From contig NZ_FQZZ01000002.1 in assembly GCF_900142185.1 (NCBI RefSeq), positions 186,001-250,000 of the forward strand: a DNA stretch of 64,000 bases, in the 5' to 3' direction. A program made the position numbers and the translations under genes. Position 1 is the stretch's first letter. Each line of letters opens with the position of its first letter. The DNA comes from Lutimaribacter pacificus. Lineage in GTDB: Bacteria; Pseudomonadota; Alphaproteobacteria; Rhodobacterales; Rhodobacteraceae. Positions 18,953 to 28,297 of the stretch are shown one piece after another. A model generated the notes under the pieces. It was not told where the DNA came from. It searched no databases and was given only the letters and a program-made list of their open reading frames with translations.

Positions 18953-20295
18953 GCCGTTCCGGTCGGTGCGGCGCCCCTGATTTCGACCACGCGGTGCGGA
19001 TACGGGATTTCGATCCCGTTGTCCCTGAGCGCGTTCCAGATCGCGAACAGCACCTGGCTGGTATACTTGTTGCGCCCGTCGTCGATGCCGTTGACCCAGA
19101 ATTCGCAACAGAAATCCACGCCCGAGTCGCCGAATCCGCGCAGTTCGCAATCGGGGCCTTCGGGGTCTTGCAGCACGAAGGGCAGGGCCGACACCGCCTG
19201 TTCGATGATGCCGGGCACGGTGTTGATGTCGGTATCGTAGGACACGCTGAACGGCGCCTCGTAACGGTTGGCGCTGCCGGCGTCGGAATAGTTCACCACG
19301 CGGGTGACGATGAAATCCTCGTTCGGCACCACGATCCAGCGGCCATCGAAGGTTTCCAGGATCGCGGCGCGGGCGGTCATCCTGACGATGGTGCCGGCCT
19401 CGCCTCCGTCAAGCTCGACGTAATCGCCCACGGTGGCCTGCCCTTCGAGCAGCAGGATCACGCCCGAAATGAAGTTCGACGCGATCTTTTGCAGGCCGAA
19501 GCCGAGGCCGACGCCGATCGCCCCGCCCAGCACCGCCAGCGAGGTGAGCGAGACGCCCATGATGTTCATCAGGATCAGGAAGGCGGCGCCGAAGATCGCG
19601 ATCTCGGCCGCCTTTTCGGCCAGCTGCCGGGTGGCTGGGCGCATCTCCTGCTGTTTCTTGATGAATTCGCCGGTCTGGTCGTTCGACCAGCGCCCCAGCC
19701 AGAAGATCACGCCGCCCGCCACGACGAACTGGATCAGCCACAGCAGATCGAAGGACAGGTCGCCCAGCGGGACCACGGTGCCGCGCAGCCAGGCGGTGAC
19801 CTCGTCCAGCAGGCCAAGCGCGTAGATCGCGCCGACCGGGATCAGCACGAACTTGCCCAGAAGCCGCAGCATCGGGTCGGTCAGCACATCGCGGGCAAAG
19901 GCGCGGATCGCAAGGAACAGGAACACCCGCTTGCCAAAGGCGATGACCGCGCCCGAGCCGAATACCGATGTGATCACGCCTTCGCCGACGGCGGCGATGA
20001 CATAGGCCAGAAGCGGCAGCAGGAGCGGCAGGACGGTCAGGATCATCCGCCGCGCACGGGCCAGCGCGGTGTTCTGGCCGGGGGCGGGCGTCAGCAGGCG
20101 GGCGATGGCCGGCCGCAGCCTGCGCGTCAGGAAAGCCGCCGCCAGCCAGGCCAGGACGATCAGGGCGAATTGTGACCAGGCGGCCGGGCTGACCAGCCAG
20201 TCGCGGGCCAGTTCCAGCCCTTGCTGTGCATAGCCGACTGTCTGCTGCACGATTGGCGGCTGCGTCTGCAACCAGTCCTGATCCAGCCAGTTCAT
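18949..20295 (-). CDS. MscS-family mechanosensitive ion channel
   Basis: An inner-membrane protein of about 448 residues that would open under membrane tension to release solutes. After an N-terminal leader there are about five to six hydrophobic segments (FALIVLAWLAAAFL, MILTVLPLLLPLLAYVIAA, FGKRVFLFLAIRAF, LLWLIQFVVAGGVIFWL, IAIFGAAFLILMNIMGV), then the pore helix with its Gly/Ala pattern LGGAIGVGLGFGLQKIASNFISG, the beta domain (VGDYVELDGGEAGTIVRMTARAAILETFDG and PNEDFI) and the C-terminal domain. ATG 20295 is preferred over ATG 20361, which would overlap the divergent HNH gene. More segments than E. coli MscS place it in a longer subfamily. Confidence 0.9.
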   Translation of the reverse strand: MNWLDQDWLQTQPPIVQQTVGYAQQGLELARDWLVSPAAWSQFALIVLAWLAAAFLTRRLRPAIARLLTPAPGQNTALARARRMILTVLPLLLPLLAYVIAAVGEGVITSVFGSGAVIAFGKRVFLFLAIRAFARDVLTDPMLRLLGKFVLIPVGAIYALGLLDEVTAWLRGTVVPLGDLSFDLLWLIQFVVAGGVIFWLGRWSNDQTGEFIKKQQEMRPATRQLAEKAAEIAIFGAAFLILMNIMGVSLTSLAVLGGAIGVGLGFGLQKIASNFISGVILLLEGQATVGDYVELDGGEAGTIVRMTARAAILETFDGRWIVVPNEDFIVTRVVNYSDAGSANRYEAPFSVSYDTDINTVPGIIEQAVSALPFVLQDPEGPDCELRGFGDSGVDFCCEFWVNGIDDGRNKYTSQVLFAIWNALRDNGIEIPYPHRVVEIRGAAPTGTA

Positions 20296-20345
20296 TACCC
20301 GATACCCCTTGCCAAGCGCGCTGTTGCGGCCATTCTCTTGCCCCG

Positions 20346-20669
20346 ATGGGACGTTCGACACAAGAGGCAGAGGAAACCGCGCCGCCGATTTGCGCCCTGT
20401 GCGGGCGTGACATCCCGCCCGGGGTGCCGCAGTCGCTGCATCACCTGATCCCGAGGCTGAAGGGCGGCAAGGGCGGGCCGGTGGTTCTGTTGCATCACAT
20501 CTGCCACAAGGAAATCCACGCCACCCTGACCGAGGCCGAGCTGGCGCGCGACTACAACACGCCCGAGGCGCTGCGTGCCCATCCGCACTTGTCCCGGTTC
20601 ATTGCCTGGGTCGTCAGGCGCCCGCCCGGTTTCCTGTCGAAAACCACGGGCGGCCGGCGCAAACGGTAA
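20346..20669 (+). CDS. Small HNH-type nuclease-fold protein
   Basis: A 107-residue protein with a zinc-ribbon-like CALCGRDIP followed by the HNH core: SLHHLIPRLKGGKGG, then ICHKEIHATLTEAELA. The His pair and the terminal CxxxIH match housekeeping HNH proteins often found singly in alphaproteobacterial chromosomes. It is divergent from mscS with 50 bp between starts and converges on the enoyl-CoA hydratase gene (2-bp gap). There is no restriction, methylase or phage context, so a mobile-element role is not supported. Confidence 0.75.
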   Translation: MGRSTQEAEETAPPICALCGRDIPPGVPQSLHHLIPRLKGGKGGPVVLLHHICHKEIHATLTEAELARDYNTPEALRAHPHLSRFIAWVVRRPPGFLSKTTGGRRKR

Positions 20670-20671
20670 GA

Positions 20672-21286
20672 TCAGACCGCCCGGCACATGTCCTTGATGC
20701 CCCGCGCGATTTCGGGCTTTGCCGCCAGCGTGTCGGCGGCCAGTGCGCGCGCGGTCGGCAGCAGGTCGTCAGGTGCGACGATCCGGTCGATCAGGCCGAA
20801 GGCATAGGCCTCGTCGGTGGTGATCTTTTGGCCGCCCATCAGGATCAGTTTCGCCCGCGCGGGCCCCACCAGCGCCGCCAGCCGGCCGGGATCGGAGGGT
20901 TGCGGCAGGTAGCCCAGCTTCATCACCGGGTAAAAGACCTTGGCCCCCGGCACCGCGATGCGCAGGTCGCAGGCCAGCGCCATGCCGTTCGACCCGCCCG
21001 CCAGCGTGCCGTTGAGCGCGGCGATGGTCAGGCCGGGCAGCGCCGCGATGGCGGTGGACAGTCGTTCCCACAGCGGCGAGGTCGCCAGCCCGGCCCTGGC
21101 GGCATCGAGATCCGCACCGGCGCTGAACACCTTGCCCGCGCCGGTCAGGATCAGCGCACGCGCCTCGCCCGCGCTTTCGGCGATGTCGCACAGGTGCTCC
21201 AGCATGTCGGGGGTCAGCGAATTGGCCTTGTCGGGCCGGTTCAGCGTAACGATCCACAGATCGCCGTCTTTTTCCAGCCCGATCAT
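20672..21286 (-). CDS. Enoyl-CoA hydratase/isomerase family protein
   Basis: A 204-residue crotonase-fold protein: WIVTLNRPDKANSLTPDM, RALILTGAGKVFSAGADLD (oxyanion-hole FSAGADL), and AALNGTLAGGSNGMALACDLRIAV (second oxyanion-hole region). Crotonases are usually about 260 residues; this one lacks much of the C-terminal helical domain, as in short family members. The usual catalytic Glu in GGGxEL-type context is replaced by GGSNGM, so hydratase activity is uncertain. It overlaps the SDR gene by four bases downstream and is probably cotranscribed with it. Confidence 0.8.
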   Translation of the reverse strand: MIGLEKDGDLWIVTLNRPDKANSLTPDMLEHLCDIAESAGEARALILTGAGKVFSAGADLDAARAGLATSPLWERLSTAIAALPGLTIAALNGTLAGGSNGMALACDLRIAVPGAKVFYPVMKLGYLPQPSDPGRLAALVGPARAKLILMGGQKITTDEAYAFGLIDRIVAPDDLLPTARALAADTLAAKPEIARGIKDMCRAV

Positions 21287-22038
21287 TGGCCCAGCCCCAG
21301 CCTTGCGCGGATCGTGTCGTCGCGCAGCGAGATTTCCTGCCCCAGCCAGTCATCGGCATCCGGTGTGCACATCCACAGCAGGCATTGCGCGGGCCATTCC
21401 GGCGGGATGTGATCGGACCAGTCGAGCTGGCTGACGGGGTTGATGCCGGTCGCCTTGATCTCGCGCTGCATCTGCGTGGCCACGGTGCCCGGCGACAGGC
21501 CCATGATGCGCAGCCCCTTGTCGCGGCCTTCCATGTCGGCGCAGCGGGTCAGCATGGCGGCGCCCGCCTTGGAGCTGCAATAGTGGCTCCATCCCTCCAG
21601 CGGGTTGTGGGCGGCGCCGGAACTGATGGTGAGGATCGTGCCCCCGCCCGCGGCCTGCATCACCGGCATTGCCGCGCGCATCCCGTGAAAGACGCCTTTC
21701 AGGTTGATGTCGATGGCGCGGGACCAGCCATCGGGATCGGCATCGGCCAGATGCGACACCGGTTCGATCACGCCGGCATTGCCGATCAGGATGTCCAGCC
21801 CGCCAAAGGTGGACAGCGCGGCCTGCACGGCGGTGTCCACCTGCGCGAAATCCGCCACGTCGCAGGGCACGGCCAGCGCCTGTGGGCCGATCTCGGCGGC
21901 GATGCGGCGAATGTCGTCGATGCCGCGTGCGCACAGCACGACATTGGCGCCCTCGGCGGCGAACAGGCGGGCGGTTGCGTCGCCGATGCCGCGGCTGGCG
22001 CCGGTGATAAGCGCGGTCTTGCCGGTCAGTATGGCCAT
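21283..22038 (-). CDS. Short-chain dehydrogenase/reductase family oxidoreductase
   Basis: A classical SDR of 251 residues: cofactor motif ALITGASRGIGDATARLFA (TGxxxGxG), NAG motif LIGNAGV, catalytic Ser in LTISSGAAHN and catalytic YCSSKAG (YxxxK). Strand-beta2 CARGIDD suggests NADP preference but is not conclusive. ATG 22038 has AAGGAGA upstream, and the reading frame upstream to 24027 is an antisense extension that should be ignored. It is the first gene of a two-gene minus-strand unit with the enoyl-CoA hydratase-like gene (four-base overlap), which suggests an acyl-CoA or related oxidation pathway. Confidence 0.88.
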   Translation of the reverse strand: MAILTGKTALITGASRGIGDATARLFAAEGANVVLCARGIDDIRRIAAEIGPQALAVPCDVADFAQVDTAVQAALSTFGGLDILIGNAGVIEPVSHLADADPDGWSRAIDINLKGVFHGMRAAMPVMQAAGGGTILTISSGAAHNPLEGWSHYCSSKAGAAMLTRCADMEGRDKGLRIMGLSPGTVATQMQREIKATGINPVSQLDWSDHIPPEWPAQCLLWMCTPDADDWLGQEISLRDDTIRARLGLGQ

Positions 22039-22164
22039 GGCGCAGTCTCCTTTTTCGGTTCGTGACCGTGGTAAACCGCGCTTGACCCGTGGTCCAGCCC
22101 GCAGGCCCTTGACCGCGCAGGACCGAACGTCGAAGCTGTCGGCGGATTTTCGAAAGGGACCGCA

Positions 22165-23685
22165 ATGACATTTGCAAGAGTTTTGGGTGGCGCGACGATG
22201 GCGGCGGGCATGTTGATGGGCACGACGGCCCTGGCCGATGTGACCTCGTCGCAGGTCTGGGGAGATCTGAAAAGCTACCTGGAAGGTTTCGGCTATGTCA
22301 TCACCGCCGACGAGGCGCAGGGCGCGGACGGGCTGACCGTCTCGAACGCGGTCATGGTCATGGAAATGCCCGAGAACGGGGGCACCGCCCGTGTCACCCT
22401 GCCGGATTTCAGTTTTTCCGATGCCGGCGACGGCACGGTCGCGGTGACGATGCCCGATGCCGCGACGACCACCTACGATCTGGATATCGAGGGCGAAGGC
22501 GACGCAAGCGGAGAGATCGAGTATACCCACAGCGGATTTGTCATGACCGTGTCGGGATCGCCCGGCGACATGGTCTATGACTATCGCGCCGCGGACATGC
22601 AGATGGTGTTCAGGAACCTTGTCGTCGACGGCAAGCCGGTGGATATCGCCGCCGCCCGTGTCGGGATGAGCGACCTCGAGGGGCAAAGCACCTCGCGGAT
22701 GGCGGACGATCTGCGCACTATCGCCCAGTCGATGCGCGCCGGTTCCATGTCCTATGACCTGGACATGGCCGACCCCGAGAACGGCACCGGCCGGATGGTG
22801 GTCAACGGCGCGGTGACGGCGCTGGATTTCACCGGAACGACGACGATCCCTGCCTCGGCGACCCCTACCAACGACATGGGCGCCATGCTGGAGGCCGGGT
22901 TCGGGTTCGACGGCACGTTCACCCATAACGGCAGCCAGACCGAGTTCAGCTTCGAGGAAGAGGACGGTTCGGCCATGGCGGGCACCAGCAGTTCGCAATC
23001 GGGAACGCTGGGCGTGCGGATGGATGCCGGGCAACTGGGCTATGCCATCGGGGCAAGGGATGTCACGCTGAACCTGACAAGCTCGGACCTGCCCTTCCCG
23101 GTCGAGATGGCCATGGCCGAGAACACGGTGCGGTTCCAGATGCCGGTGACACCTGACGACGAACCGCAGGATTTCGCGCTGGGCATCAAGCTGGGCGATT
23201 TCGTCATGTCCGACATGATCTGGGCCATGTTCGACCCGGCCGGGCAATTGCCGCGCGATCCGGCCACCCTGGCGGTCGACCTGACGGGCACGGCCACGCT
23301 GGACACCCCGCTGATGGACCCCGAAGCGATGGAAAGCCCCGAGGCGCCGGGCGAATTGCGCACGTTGACCATCGCCGACCTTGTGCTGCGCCTGGCCGGG
23401 GCCGAACTGACCGGGATGGGCGATTTCGCCTTCGACAACAGCGACACCACCACCTTTGACGGAATCCCGCGGCCCGAGGGGGCGGTGAACCTCAGGCTTG
23501 TCGGCGGCAACAGGCTGCTCGACACGCTGATCGCCATGGGCCTTGTCCAGCAGGAGCAGGCCACGGGCGTGCGGATGATGATGGGCCTTTTTGCCGTGCC
23601 GGCCGAGGGCGAGGATACCCTGACTTCGCGGATCGAGATCAACGAACAGGGGCACGTTCTGGCGAACGGTCAGCGCCTGCGCTGA
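22165..23685 (+). CDS. DUF2125 domain-containing exported protein
   Basis: A 506-residue protein with a signal peptide (LGGATMAAGMLMGTTALADV, cleavage near residue 24) and a long beta-rich mature part typical of DUF2125 proteins of Rhodobacterales. It is acidic and Asp/Thr-rich, with no cysteine and no catalytic motif. Localisation is expected to be periplasmic or outer-membrane-associated. The molecular function of DUF2125 is unknown. ATG 22165 follows GAAAGGGA. The gene ends in a strong intrinsic terminator at 23706-23738. Confidence 0.85.
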   Translation: MTFARVLGGATMAAGMLMGTTALADVTSSQVWGDLKSYLEGFGYVITADEAQGADGLTVSNAVMVMEMPENGGTARVTLPDFSFSDAGDGTVAVTMPDAATTTYDLDIEGEGDASGEIEYTHSGFVMTVSGSPGDMVYDYRAADMQMVFRNLVVDGKPVDIAAARVGMSDLEGQSTSRMADDLRTIAQSMRAGSMSYDLDMADPENGTGRMVVNGAVTALDFTGTTTIPASATPTNDMGAMLEAGFGFDGTFTHNGSQTEFSFEEEDGSAMAGTSSSQSGTLGVRMDAGQLGYAIGARDVTLNLTSSDLPFPVEMAMAENTVRFQMPVTPDDEPQDFALGIKLGDFVMSDMIWAMFDPAGQLPRDPATLAVDLTGTATLDTPLMDPEAMESPEAPGELRTLTIADLVLRLAGAELTGMGDFAFDNSDTTTFDGIPRPEGAVNLRLVGGNRLLDTLIAMGLVQQEQATGVRMMMGLFAVPAEGEDTLTSRIEINEQGHVLANGQRLR

Positions 23686-23705
23686 TCGCCCACGCCGCAT
23701 CGAAA

Positions 23706-23738
23706 CGGGCCGCCCTGTGCCGGGGCGGCCCGTTTTTC
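23706..23738 (+). terminator. Intrinsic terminator after the DUF2125 gene
   Basis: A perfect 10-bp stem, CGGGCCGCCC with GGGCGGCCCG and a 7-base loop, is followed by five T residues. It lies 20 bp after the stop codon. Confidence 0.9.
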
Positions 23739-23812
23739 GTTTCCCTGCAGGCTTGTGCATCCGGGCTGCGGGCTCTACCTCATAGCCAGTTCTGAAATGG
23801 GGAAATGACGGC

Positions 23813-25159
23813 ATGTCCGACAGTTTGCGCAGCCTGTGCGATGATCTTCTGACGGCGGCGAAGCGTGCCGGGGCCGATGCGGCGGATGCGATCGCGCTGG
23901 CCGGCACCTCGGTTTCGATCGACGTGCGTGCGGGCGCGCTGGAACAGGCCGAGCGGTCCGAGGGCACCGATATCGGGTTGCGGGTCTTTGTCGGACAGCG
24001 GCAGGCCAATGTCTCGGCCTCGGACACGCGGGCCGAAACGCTGGCCGAAATGGCCGAGCGGGCGGTTGCGATGGCGCGCGAGGCCCCCGACGATCCCTAT
24101 GCCGGGCTGGCCGACCCCGACCAACTGGCGCGCGATCCCGATATCGCTGCGCTGGAACTGATGGACCCGACGCCGGAACCCGATCCGCAGGCATTGCAAC
24201 AGGACGCGCTGGCGGCCGAGGCGGCGGCGCTGGATGTGGATGGCGTGACGCAGGTGCAGGCGGCCCATGCCGGGTATGGCCGCACCGATATCTGGCTGGC
24301 CGCGACGAACGGGTTTTCCAACGGCTACACCCGCACCCAGCGCAGCCTGTCGGCGGTGGCCATCGCCGGAACCGGCACGGGGATGGAGCGCGACCATGAC
24401 GGCGACAGCCGCATCTTTCAGGCCGACCTGCGCAGCGCCGGGAACATCGGGCGCGTCGCCGGGGAACGTGCGGTTGCGGCGCTGGGCGCGCGCAAGCCGC
24501 CGACCGGGCGCTATCCGGTGGTTTATGACGAACGTATCTCGTCCTCGCTGATCGGGCACCTGCTGGGGGCGGCCAATGGCGCGTCCATCGCGCGCGGTGC
24601 GTCGTGGCTGCGCGATGCGCTGGGCCAGCAGGTGCTGCCTGCGCACCTGTCGCTGATCGAAGACCCGCACCGCCCGCGCGCCACCGCCTCGCGCCCGTTC
24701 GACGCCGAGGGGCTGCCGACGCAGCGCCGCGCCGTGGTGGAAAACGGCGTGCTGACGGGCTGGACGCTGGATCTGGCGACCGGGCGCAAGCTGGGAATGC
24801 CCTCGACCGGCAACGCGGCGCGCGGCACCTCGTCGCCGCCTGGACCGAGCGCTTGGAATATCTCGCTGACGCAGGGCGACCGCACGCGCGACGACCTGCT
24901 GCGCGACATGGGCACCGGGTTGCTGATCACCTCGATGATCGGCTCGACCATCAACCCCAATACCGGCGACTATTCGCGCGGGGCCAGCGGTTTCTGGGTC
25001 GAGAACGGGCAGATCGCCTATCCGGTCAACGAGTGCACGGTCGCGGGCAACCTGCGCGACATGCTGATGTCGCTGGTGCCCGCCAATGACGCGCGGCCCT
25101 GGCTGTCGCGCGTGGTGCCGTCGCTGCTGGTCGAAGGGATGACGCTTGCCGGTGCATGA
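23813..25159 (+). CDS. pmbA: TldD/PmbA family metalloprotease component
   Basis: A 448-residue PmbA/TldE-like protein. In characterised bacteria TldD and TldE form a zinc protease that matures peptides such as microcin B17 and degrades CcdA. Visible: the N-terminal domain (AGADAADAIALAGTSVSIDVRAG, DIGLRVFVG), the middle strand-helix region, the EDPHRPRATASRPFDAEGLPTQRRAVVENGVLTG segment and the C-terminal TINPNTGDYSRGASGFWVENG. The HExxxH zinc motif belongs to TldD partners and is not present here, as expected for the PmbA/TldE side. It overlaps the next gene by up to 14 bases. Confidence 0.88.
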   Translation: MSDSLRSLCDDLLTAAKRAGADAADAIALAGTSVSIDVRAGALEQAERSEGTDIGLRVFVGQRQANVSASDTRAETLAEMAERAVAMAREAPDDPYAGLADPDQLARDPDIAALELMDPTPEPDPQALQQDALAAEAAALDVDGVTQVQAAHAGYGRTDIWLAATNGFSNGYTRTQRSLSAVAIAGTGTGMERDHDGDSRIFQADLRSAGNIGRVAGERAVAALGARKPPTGRYPVVYDERISSSLIGHLLGAANGASIARGASWLRDALGQQVLPAHLSLIEDPHRPRATASRPFDAEGLPTQRRAVVENGVLTGWTLDLATGRKLGMPSTGNAARGTSSPPGPSAWNISLTQGDRTRDDLLRDMGTGLLITSMIGSTINPNTGDYSRGASGFWVENGQIAYPVNECTVAGNLRDMLMSLVPANDARPWLSRVVPSLLVEGMTLAGA

Positions 25160-25931
25160 CATGGAACTGCTGGTCGATGCGGCGCGCGCGGCCGGAAGGG
25201 TCGCGCGCGGTTTCGTCGGTCAGGATCTGGATGTCGAGCACAAGCCCGGCGGTCTCGGCCCCGTCACCGATGCCGACCATGCGGTGAACGCCACGTTGCA
25301 TGACATACTGCGTTCCGCGCGCCCGGACTATGGCTGGCTGTCCGAGGAGAGCGAGGACACGCCCGCGCGCATGGCCCGCGACCGAACTTTCGTCATCGAC
25401 CCGATCGACGGCACGCGCAGCTTTATCGACGGGTCGGGATCATGGGCGCATTCGCTGGCCGTGGTCGAGGGTGGCGAGGCGATTGCTGCCGCGATCTATC
25501 TGCCGATGAAGGACAAGCTGTATGCGGCGGCGCGGGGGCAGGGTGCGTTTCTGAACGACAGGCCGATCCACGCCTCGCGGCGGTCCGAGCTGACCGGGGC
25601 CAGCATCGTCGCGGCCAAACCCAATTACGATCCGGGCAACTGGCGCGGGCCGGTGCCGGATGTGCGGCGCACCTACCGGCCGTCGCTCGCCTATCGGCTG
25701 GCATTGGTGGCCGAGGGGCGGTTCGACGCGATGCTGACCCTGCGCCCCAGCTGGGAATGGGATATCGCCGCCGGTGCGCTGATCCTGTCCGAGGCCGGGG
25801 CCAAAGTGACCGACCGCACCGGCCACCGCCTGCGCTTCAACAATGCCCATCCGCAGGTCGACGGTGTGGTCGCGGCCGGCCCGGCCTTGCACCGCCAGTT
25901 GCGCGAAAGGCTTGCCAAATGGCCGGGCTGA
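25146..25931 (+). CDS. Inositol-monophosphatase family phosphatase (CysQ/HisN-like)
   Basis: A 261-residue lithium-sensitive phosphatase family member with all three metal-site motifs: WLSEESEDTP (Glu), FVIDPIDGTRSFIDG (DPxDGT, about residues 82-96) and SWEWDIAAGALILSEAGA (WDxAA, about 200-215). Family members act on inositol phosphates, 3'-phosphoadenosine 5'-phosphate or histidinol phosphate; the substrate cannot be told here. Start choice: TTG 25146 lies five bases and GTG 25152 eleven bases after GAAGGGA, whereas ATG 25161 is too far; all overlap or abut pmbA. It is followed by the small ORF and lipid A genes. Confidence 0.85.
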   Translation: MPVHDMELLVDAARAAGRVARGFVGQDLDVEHKPGGLGPVTDADHAVNATLHDILRSARPDYGWLSEESEDTPARMARDRTFVIDPIDGTRSFIDGSGSWAHSLAVVEGGEAIAAAIYLPMKDKLYAAARGQGAFLNDRPIHASRRSELTGASIVAAKPNYDPGNWRGPVPDVRRTYRPSLAYRLALVAEGRFDAMLTLRPSWEWDIAAGALILSEAGAKVTDRTGHRLRFNNAHPQVDGVVAAGPALHRQLRERLAKWPG

Positions 25932-26007
25932 CAGGGCACTGCACCTCCATTGTGCCGATGGGCCCCAGCGCCTAACCTGCCCCCGATCCGGGCGAGGAGT
26001 GAGAAAG

Positions 26008-26085
26008 ATGATCCAGAACCTGCAAATGCCGTTTCCGGGCCGGATGGCCGGCGGGGGCGGTATGTGGCCGGGTCAGGGGGGCTGA
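26008..26085 (+). CDS. Putative 25-residue peptide or leader ORF before the KdtA-like gene
   Basis: ATG 26008 has GAGGAG nine bases upstream (25993-25998). It encodes a 25-residue peptide beginning MIQNLQMPFPGRM and ending in a Gly-rich tail with Trp. The stop TGA (26083-26085) is two bases before the GTG start of the KdtA-like gene, and the last codons coincide with that gene's AGGGGG ribosome binding site. It may be a leader peptide that couples translation, or a chance ORF. There is no matching known family that I recognise. Confidence 0.42.
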   Translation: MIQNLQMPFPGRMAGGGGMWPGQGG

Positions 26086-26087
26086 CG

Positions 26088-27308
26088 GTGTCCCGCTCAC
26101 TGGGCCTTGCGGCTTATCTGGCACTCAGCGCACGGCGCAATGCCGGACCCTACAGCCCGGCGGCTGCGCGCGGGCAGGGGCGTCTGGTCTGGGGACACGC
26201 GGCGGCGGCACCCGACGCGCGGGCGCTGGCGCGCCTGTTCGAACGGCTGCGGCAGGTACGGCCGGACCTGCAGTTCCTGATGACCCATCCGGCGGGCCTG
26301 ACGCTGCCCGACGAGGTGACCGCCCGGCAGCCGGTCGAGCCGGTACCGGCCGAGACGCGCGATGCCGTTCTGGGGTTTCTCGATCACTGGTGCCCCGATA
26401 TCTGCATCTGGACCCGCGGGCACCTGCGCCCTGCCCTGATCCACGAGGCCGGCAAGCGCGGCGTTGCGATGTACCTGGCCAATGCGCGCGACGATGCGCT
26501 GGAGTTTCGCAGCCTGCGCTGGCTGCCGGACCTTGTGCGCCGGTCCCTTGCGGCCTTCGATACGGTATTCGCCTGCGACGGGACGGTGCGCAGCCGGCTG
26601 ATGCGCCTCGGGTTGCCACCGGACGACATCACCGTATCGGGGCCCTTGCAGGAGGGCGGCAGCGCATTGCCCTGCGACGATGCCACATGCGAGGAACTGA
26701 GCGGTGCACTTGGCGGGCGACCGGTCTGGCTGGCCGCGCGGGTGCAGCCCGACGAGTTGCCTGTCGTCACCGAGGCGCATCGTGCCGCGCTCAGCCTGGC
26801 GCATCGGCTTTTGCTGGTGATCGTGCCGGACGATGCGGAGCAGGAAACGGGTTTTGCCGCAACGCTGGACCAGGAAGGCTGGCGCGTCGCCCGCTGGGCG
26901 CGGGGCGAGTTGCCGGGCGAGACGACGCAGATCCTGCTGGCCGATAGCGGGGATGAGCTGGGTCTCTGGTATCGCATCGCGCCCGTCAGCTTTGTCGGCA
27001 GTTCCATCATCGCCGGCACCGGCGGGCGCGACCCCTATGAGCCTGCGGCCCTCGGTTCGGCCATTCTTTATGGACCCAATGTCAGCCGCTACCTGGGGGC
27101 CTATTCGCGGCTGGCCTCGGCCGGGGCGGCGCGGATGGTCAAGGATGCGGGGACGCTGGGCGCCGCCGTCACGCAACTGATCGCACCGGATCGTGCCGCG
27201 CAGATGGCCCATGCCGCGTGGGAGGTCATCTCGGACGGGGCCGAGGTGACCGACAGGCTGCTTTCGCTGATCGAGGACAGGCTGGACCTGCTGGAGGGAG
27301 GGGCCTGA
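26088..27308 (+). CDS. KdtA/WaaA-like glycosyltransferase with altered active-site motifs
   Basis: A 406-residue protein with the Glycos_transf_N and GT-B architecture of Kdo transferase, which adds Kdo to lipid A at the inner membrane. Recognisable: [78 protein letters not shown], and a C-terminal [21 protein letters not shown]. It departs from the family at the catalytic Glu (SVGE-type motif reads AAPD) and at the ETELWPN motif (reads TRGHLRPAL). It may be a diverged paralogue with another function. GTG 26088 follows AGGGGG; the stop overlaps lpxK (TGATG). Its place beside lpxK supports a lipid A/LPS role. Confidence 0.72.
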   Translation: MSRSLGLAAYLALSARRNAGPYSPAAARGQGRLVWGHAAAAPDARALARLFERLRQVRPDLQFLMTHPAGLTLPDEVTARQPVEPVPAETRDAVLGFLDHWCPDICIWTRGHLRPALIHEAGKRGVAMYLANARDDALEFRSLRWLPDLVRRSLAAFDTVFACDGTVRSRLMRLGLPPDDITVSGPLQEGGSALPCDDATCEELSGALGGRPVWLAARVQPDELPVVTEAHRAALSLAHRLLLVIVPDDAEQETGFAATLDQEGWRVARWARGELPGETTQILLADSGDELGLWYRIAPVSFVGSSIIAGTGGRDPYEPAALGSAILYGPNVSRYLGAYSRLASAGAARMVKDAGTLGAAVTQLIAPDRAAQMAHAAWEVISDGAEVTDRLLSLIEDRLDLLEGGA

Positions 27309-28297
27309 TGCGCGCGCCGGGTTTCTGGTTCACCCCGCCCGACCGGCCGGCATGGCGGGCAAGGCTGCTGTCGCCGCTTGGGGCGCTGTATGCACGCGCC
27401 ACGGCGCGGCGGCTGGCACAGGGCGCGCGTGCGCGGATGGATGTGCCGGTGATCTGCGTGGGCAATATCAACGCGGGCGGCACCGGCAAGACGCCGACGG
27501 TGATCGCCGTGATCGGGATGCTGCGCGACCTGCACCTGGAGCCGCATGTGGTGTCGCGCGGATATGGCGGCACGCTTGAAGGCCCGGTCGAGGTCGACCC
27601 TGCACAGCATACCGCCACGCAGGTCGGCGACGAACCCCTGCTGCTGGCCGCCTTCGCCCGCGTCTGGGTGGCGCGCGACCGGGCAGCGGGGGCGCGGGCG
27701 GCGCAACAGGCAGGGGCGCAGGTGATCGTGCTGGATGATGGGTTCCAGAACCCCGCGCTGGCGCAGGATCTGAAGATCGTCGTCGTGGATGCCGCCAAGG
27801 GGTTCGGAAATGGCCGCTGCCTGCCCGCGGGGCCGCTGCGGGAACCCGTGGCAACCGGGCTTGCCCGCGCCGACCTGCTTTTGTCGATCGGCGGAGAGGC
27901 GGCGCAGGCCCAGTTCGACGACGCATGGGGTGGGGCGATTTCCGTGCCGCACCTGCGCGGCGCGCTGGAGCCCTTGCAAACGGGTATGGACTGGAGCGAT
28001 ACGCCGTTCCTGGCCTTCGCCGGCATCGGCCATCCCGAAAAGTTCTTTGCCACCCTGCGCGGGTTGGGCGCAAACCTTGTGCGGGCCGAGGCGCTGGAGG
28101 ATCACCAGCCGCTGACCCACGCCCTGATGGCCCGGCTGGAAAACGAGGCGAAACTGCGCGGCGCGCAGCTGGTGACCACGGAAAAGGATGCCGTGCGCCT
28201 GCCGCCCGAGTTTCGCATGAAGGTGATCACCCTGCCGGTGCGCCTGCGGATCGCCGAGGACGCACCCTTGCGCGTGGCACTGGCGAAACTGGTTTAA
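27308..28297 (+). CDS. lpxK: Tetraacyldisaccharide 4'-kinase
   Basis: LpxK phosphorylates the 4' position of the tetraacyl disaccharide 1-phosphate to make lipid IVA, at the inner face of the inner membrane. The 329-residue product has the N-terminal hydrophobic/amphipathic region ([24 protein letters not shown]) and the P-loop [18 protein letters not shown] (about residues 48-62). Further motifs are VVSRGYGG (about 78-85), VLDDGFQNP and [18 protein letters not shown] 27308 overlaps the stop of the upstream gene by one base, so the two are coupled. The 3' end overlaps the convergent GntR gene by four bases. Confidence 0.94.
   Translation: MRAPGFWFTPPDRPAWRARLLSPLGALYARATARRLAQGARARMDVPVICVGNINAGGTGKTPTVIAVIGMLRDLHLEPHVVSRGYGGTLEGPVEVDPAQHTATQVGDEPLLLAAFARVWVARDRAAGARAAQQAGAQVIVLDDGFQNPALAQDLKIVVVDAAKGFGNGRCLPAGPLREPVATGLARADLLLSIGGEAAQAQFDDAWGGAISVPHLRGALEPLQTGMDWSDTPFLAFAGIGHPEKFFATLRGLGANLVRAEALEDHQPLTHALMARLENEAKLRGAQLVTTEKDAVRLPPEFRMKVITLPVRLRIAEDAPLRVALAKLV

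Noticed and set aside
20346-20669. HNH protein as part of a mobile element or defence system
   Set aside because: No methylase, integrase, phage or repeat context; genes on both sides are core housekeeping.
21283-24027. A single 914-codon open frame on the minus strand
   Set aside because: Only its last 251 codons are a gene (SDR). The rest is antisense to DUF2125 and pmbA, which have signal peptide, motifs and a terminator on the plus strand.
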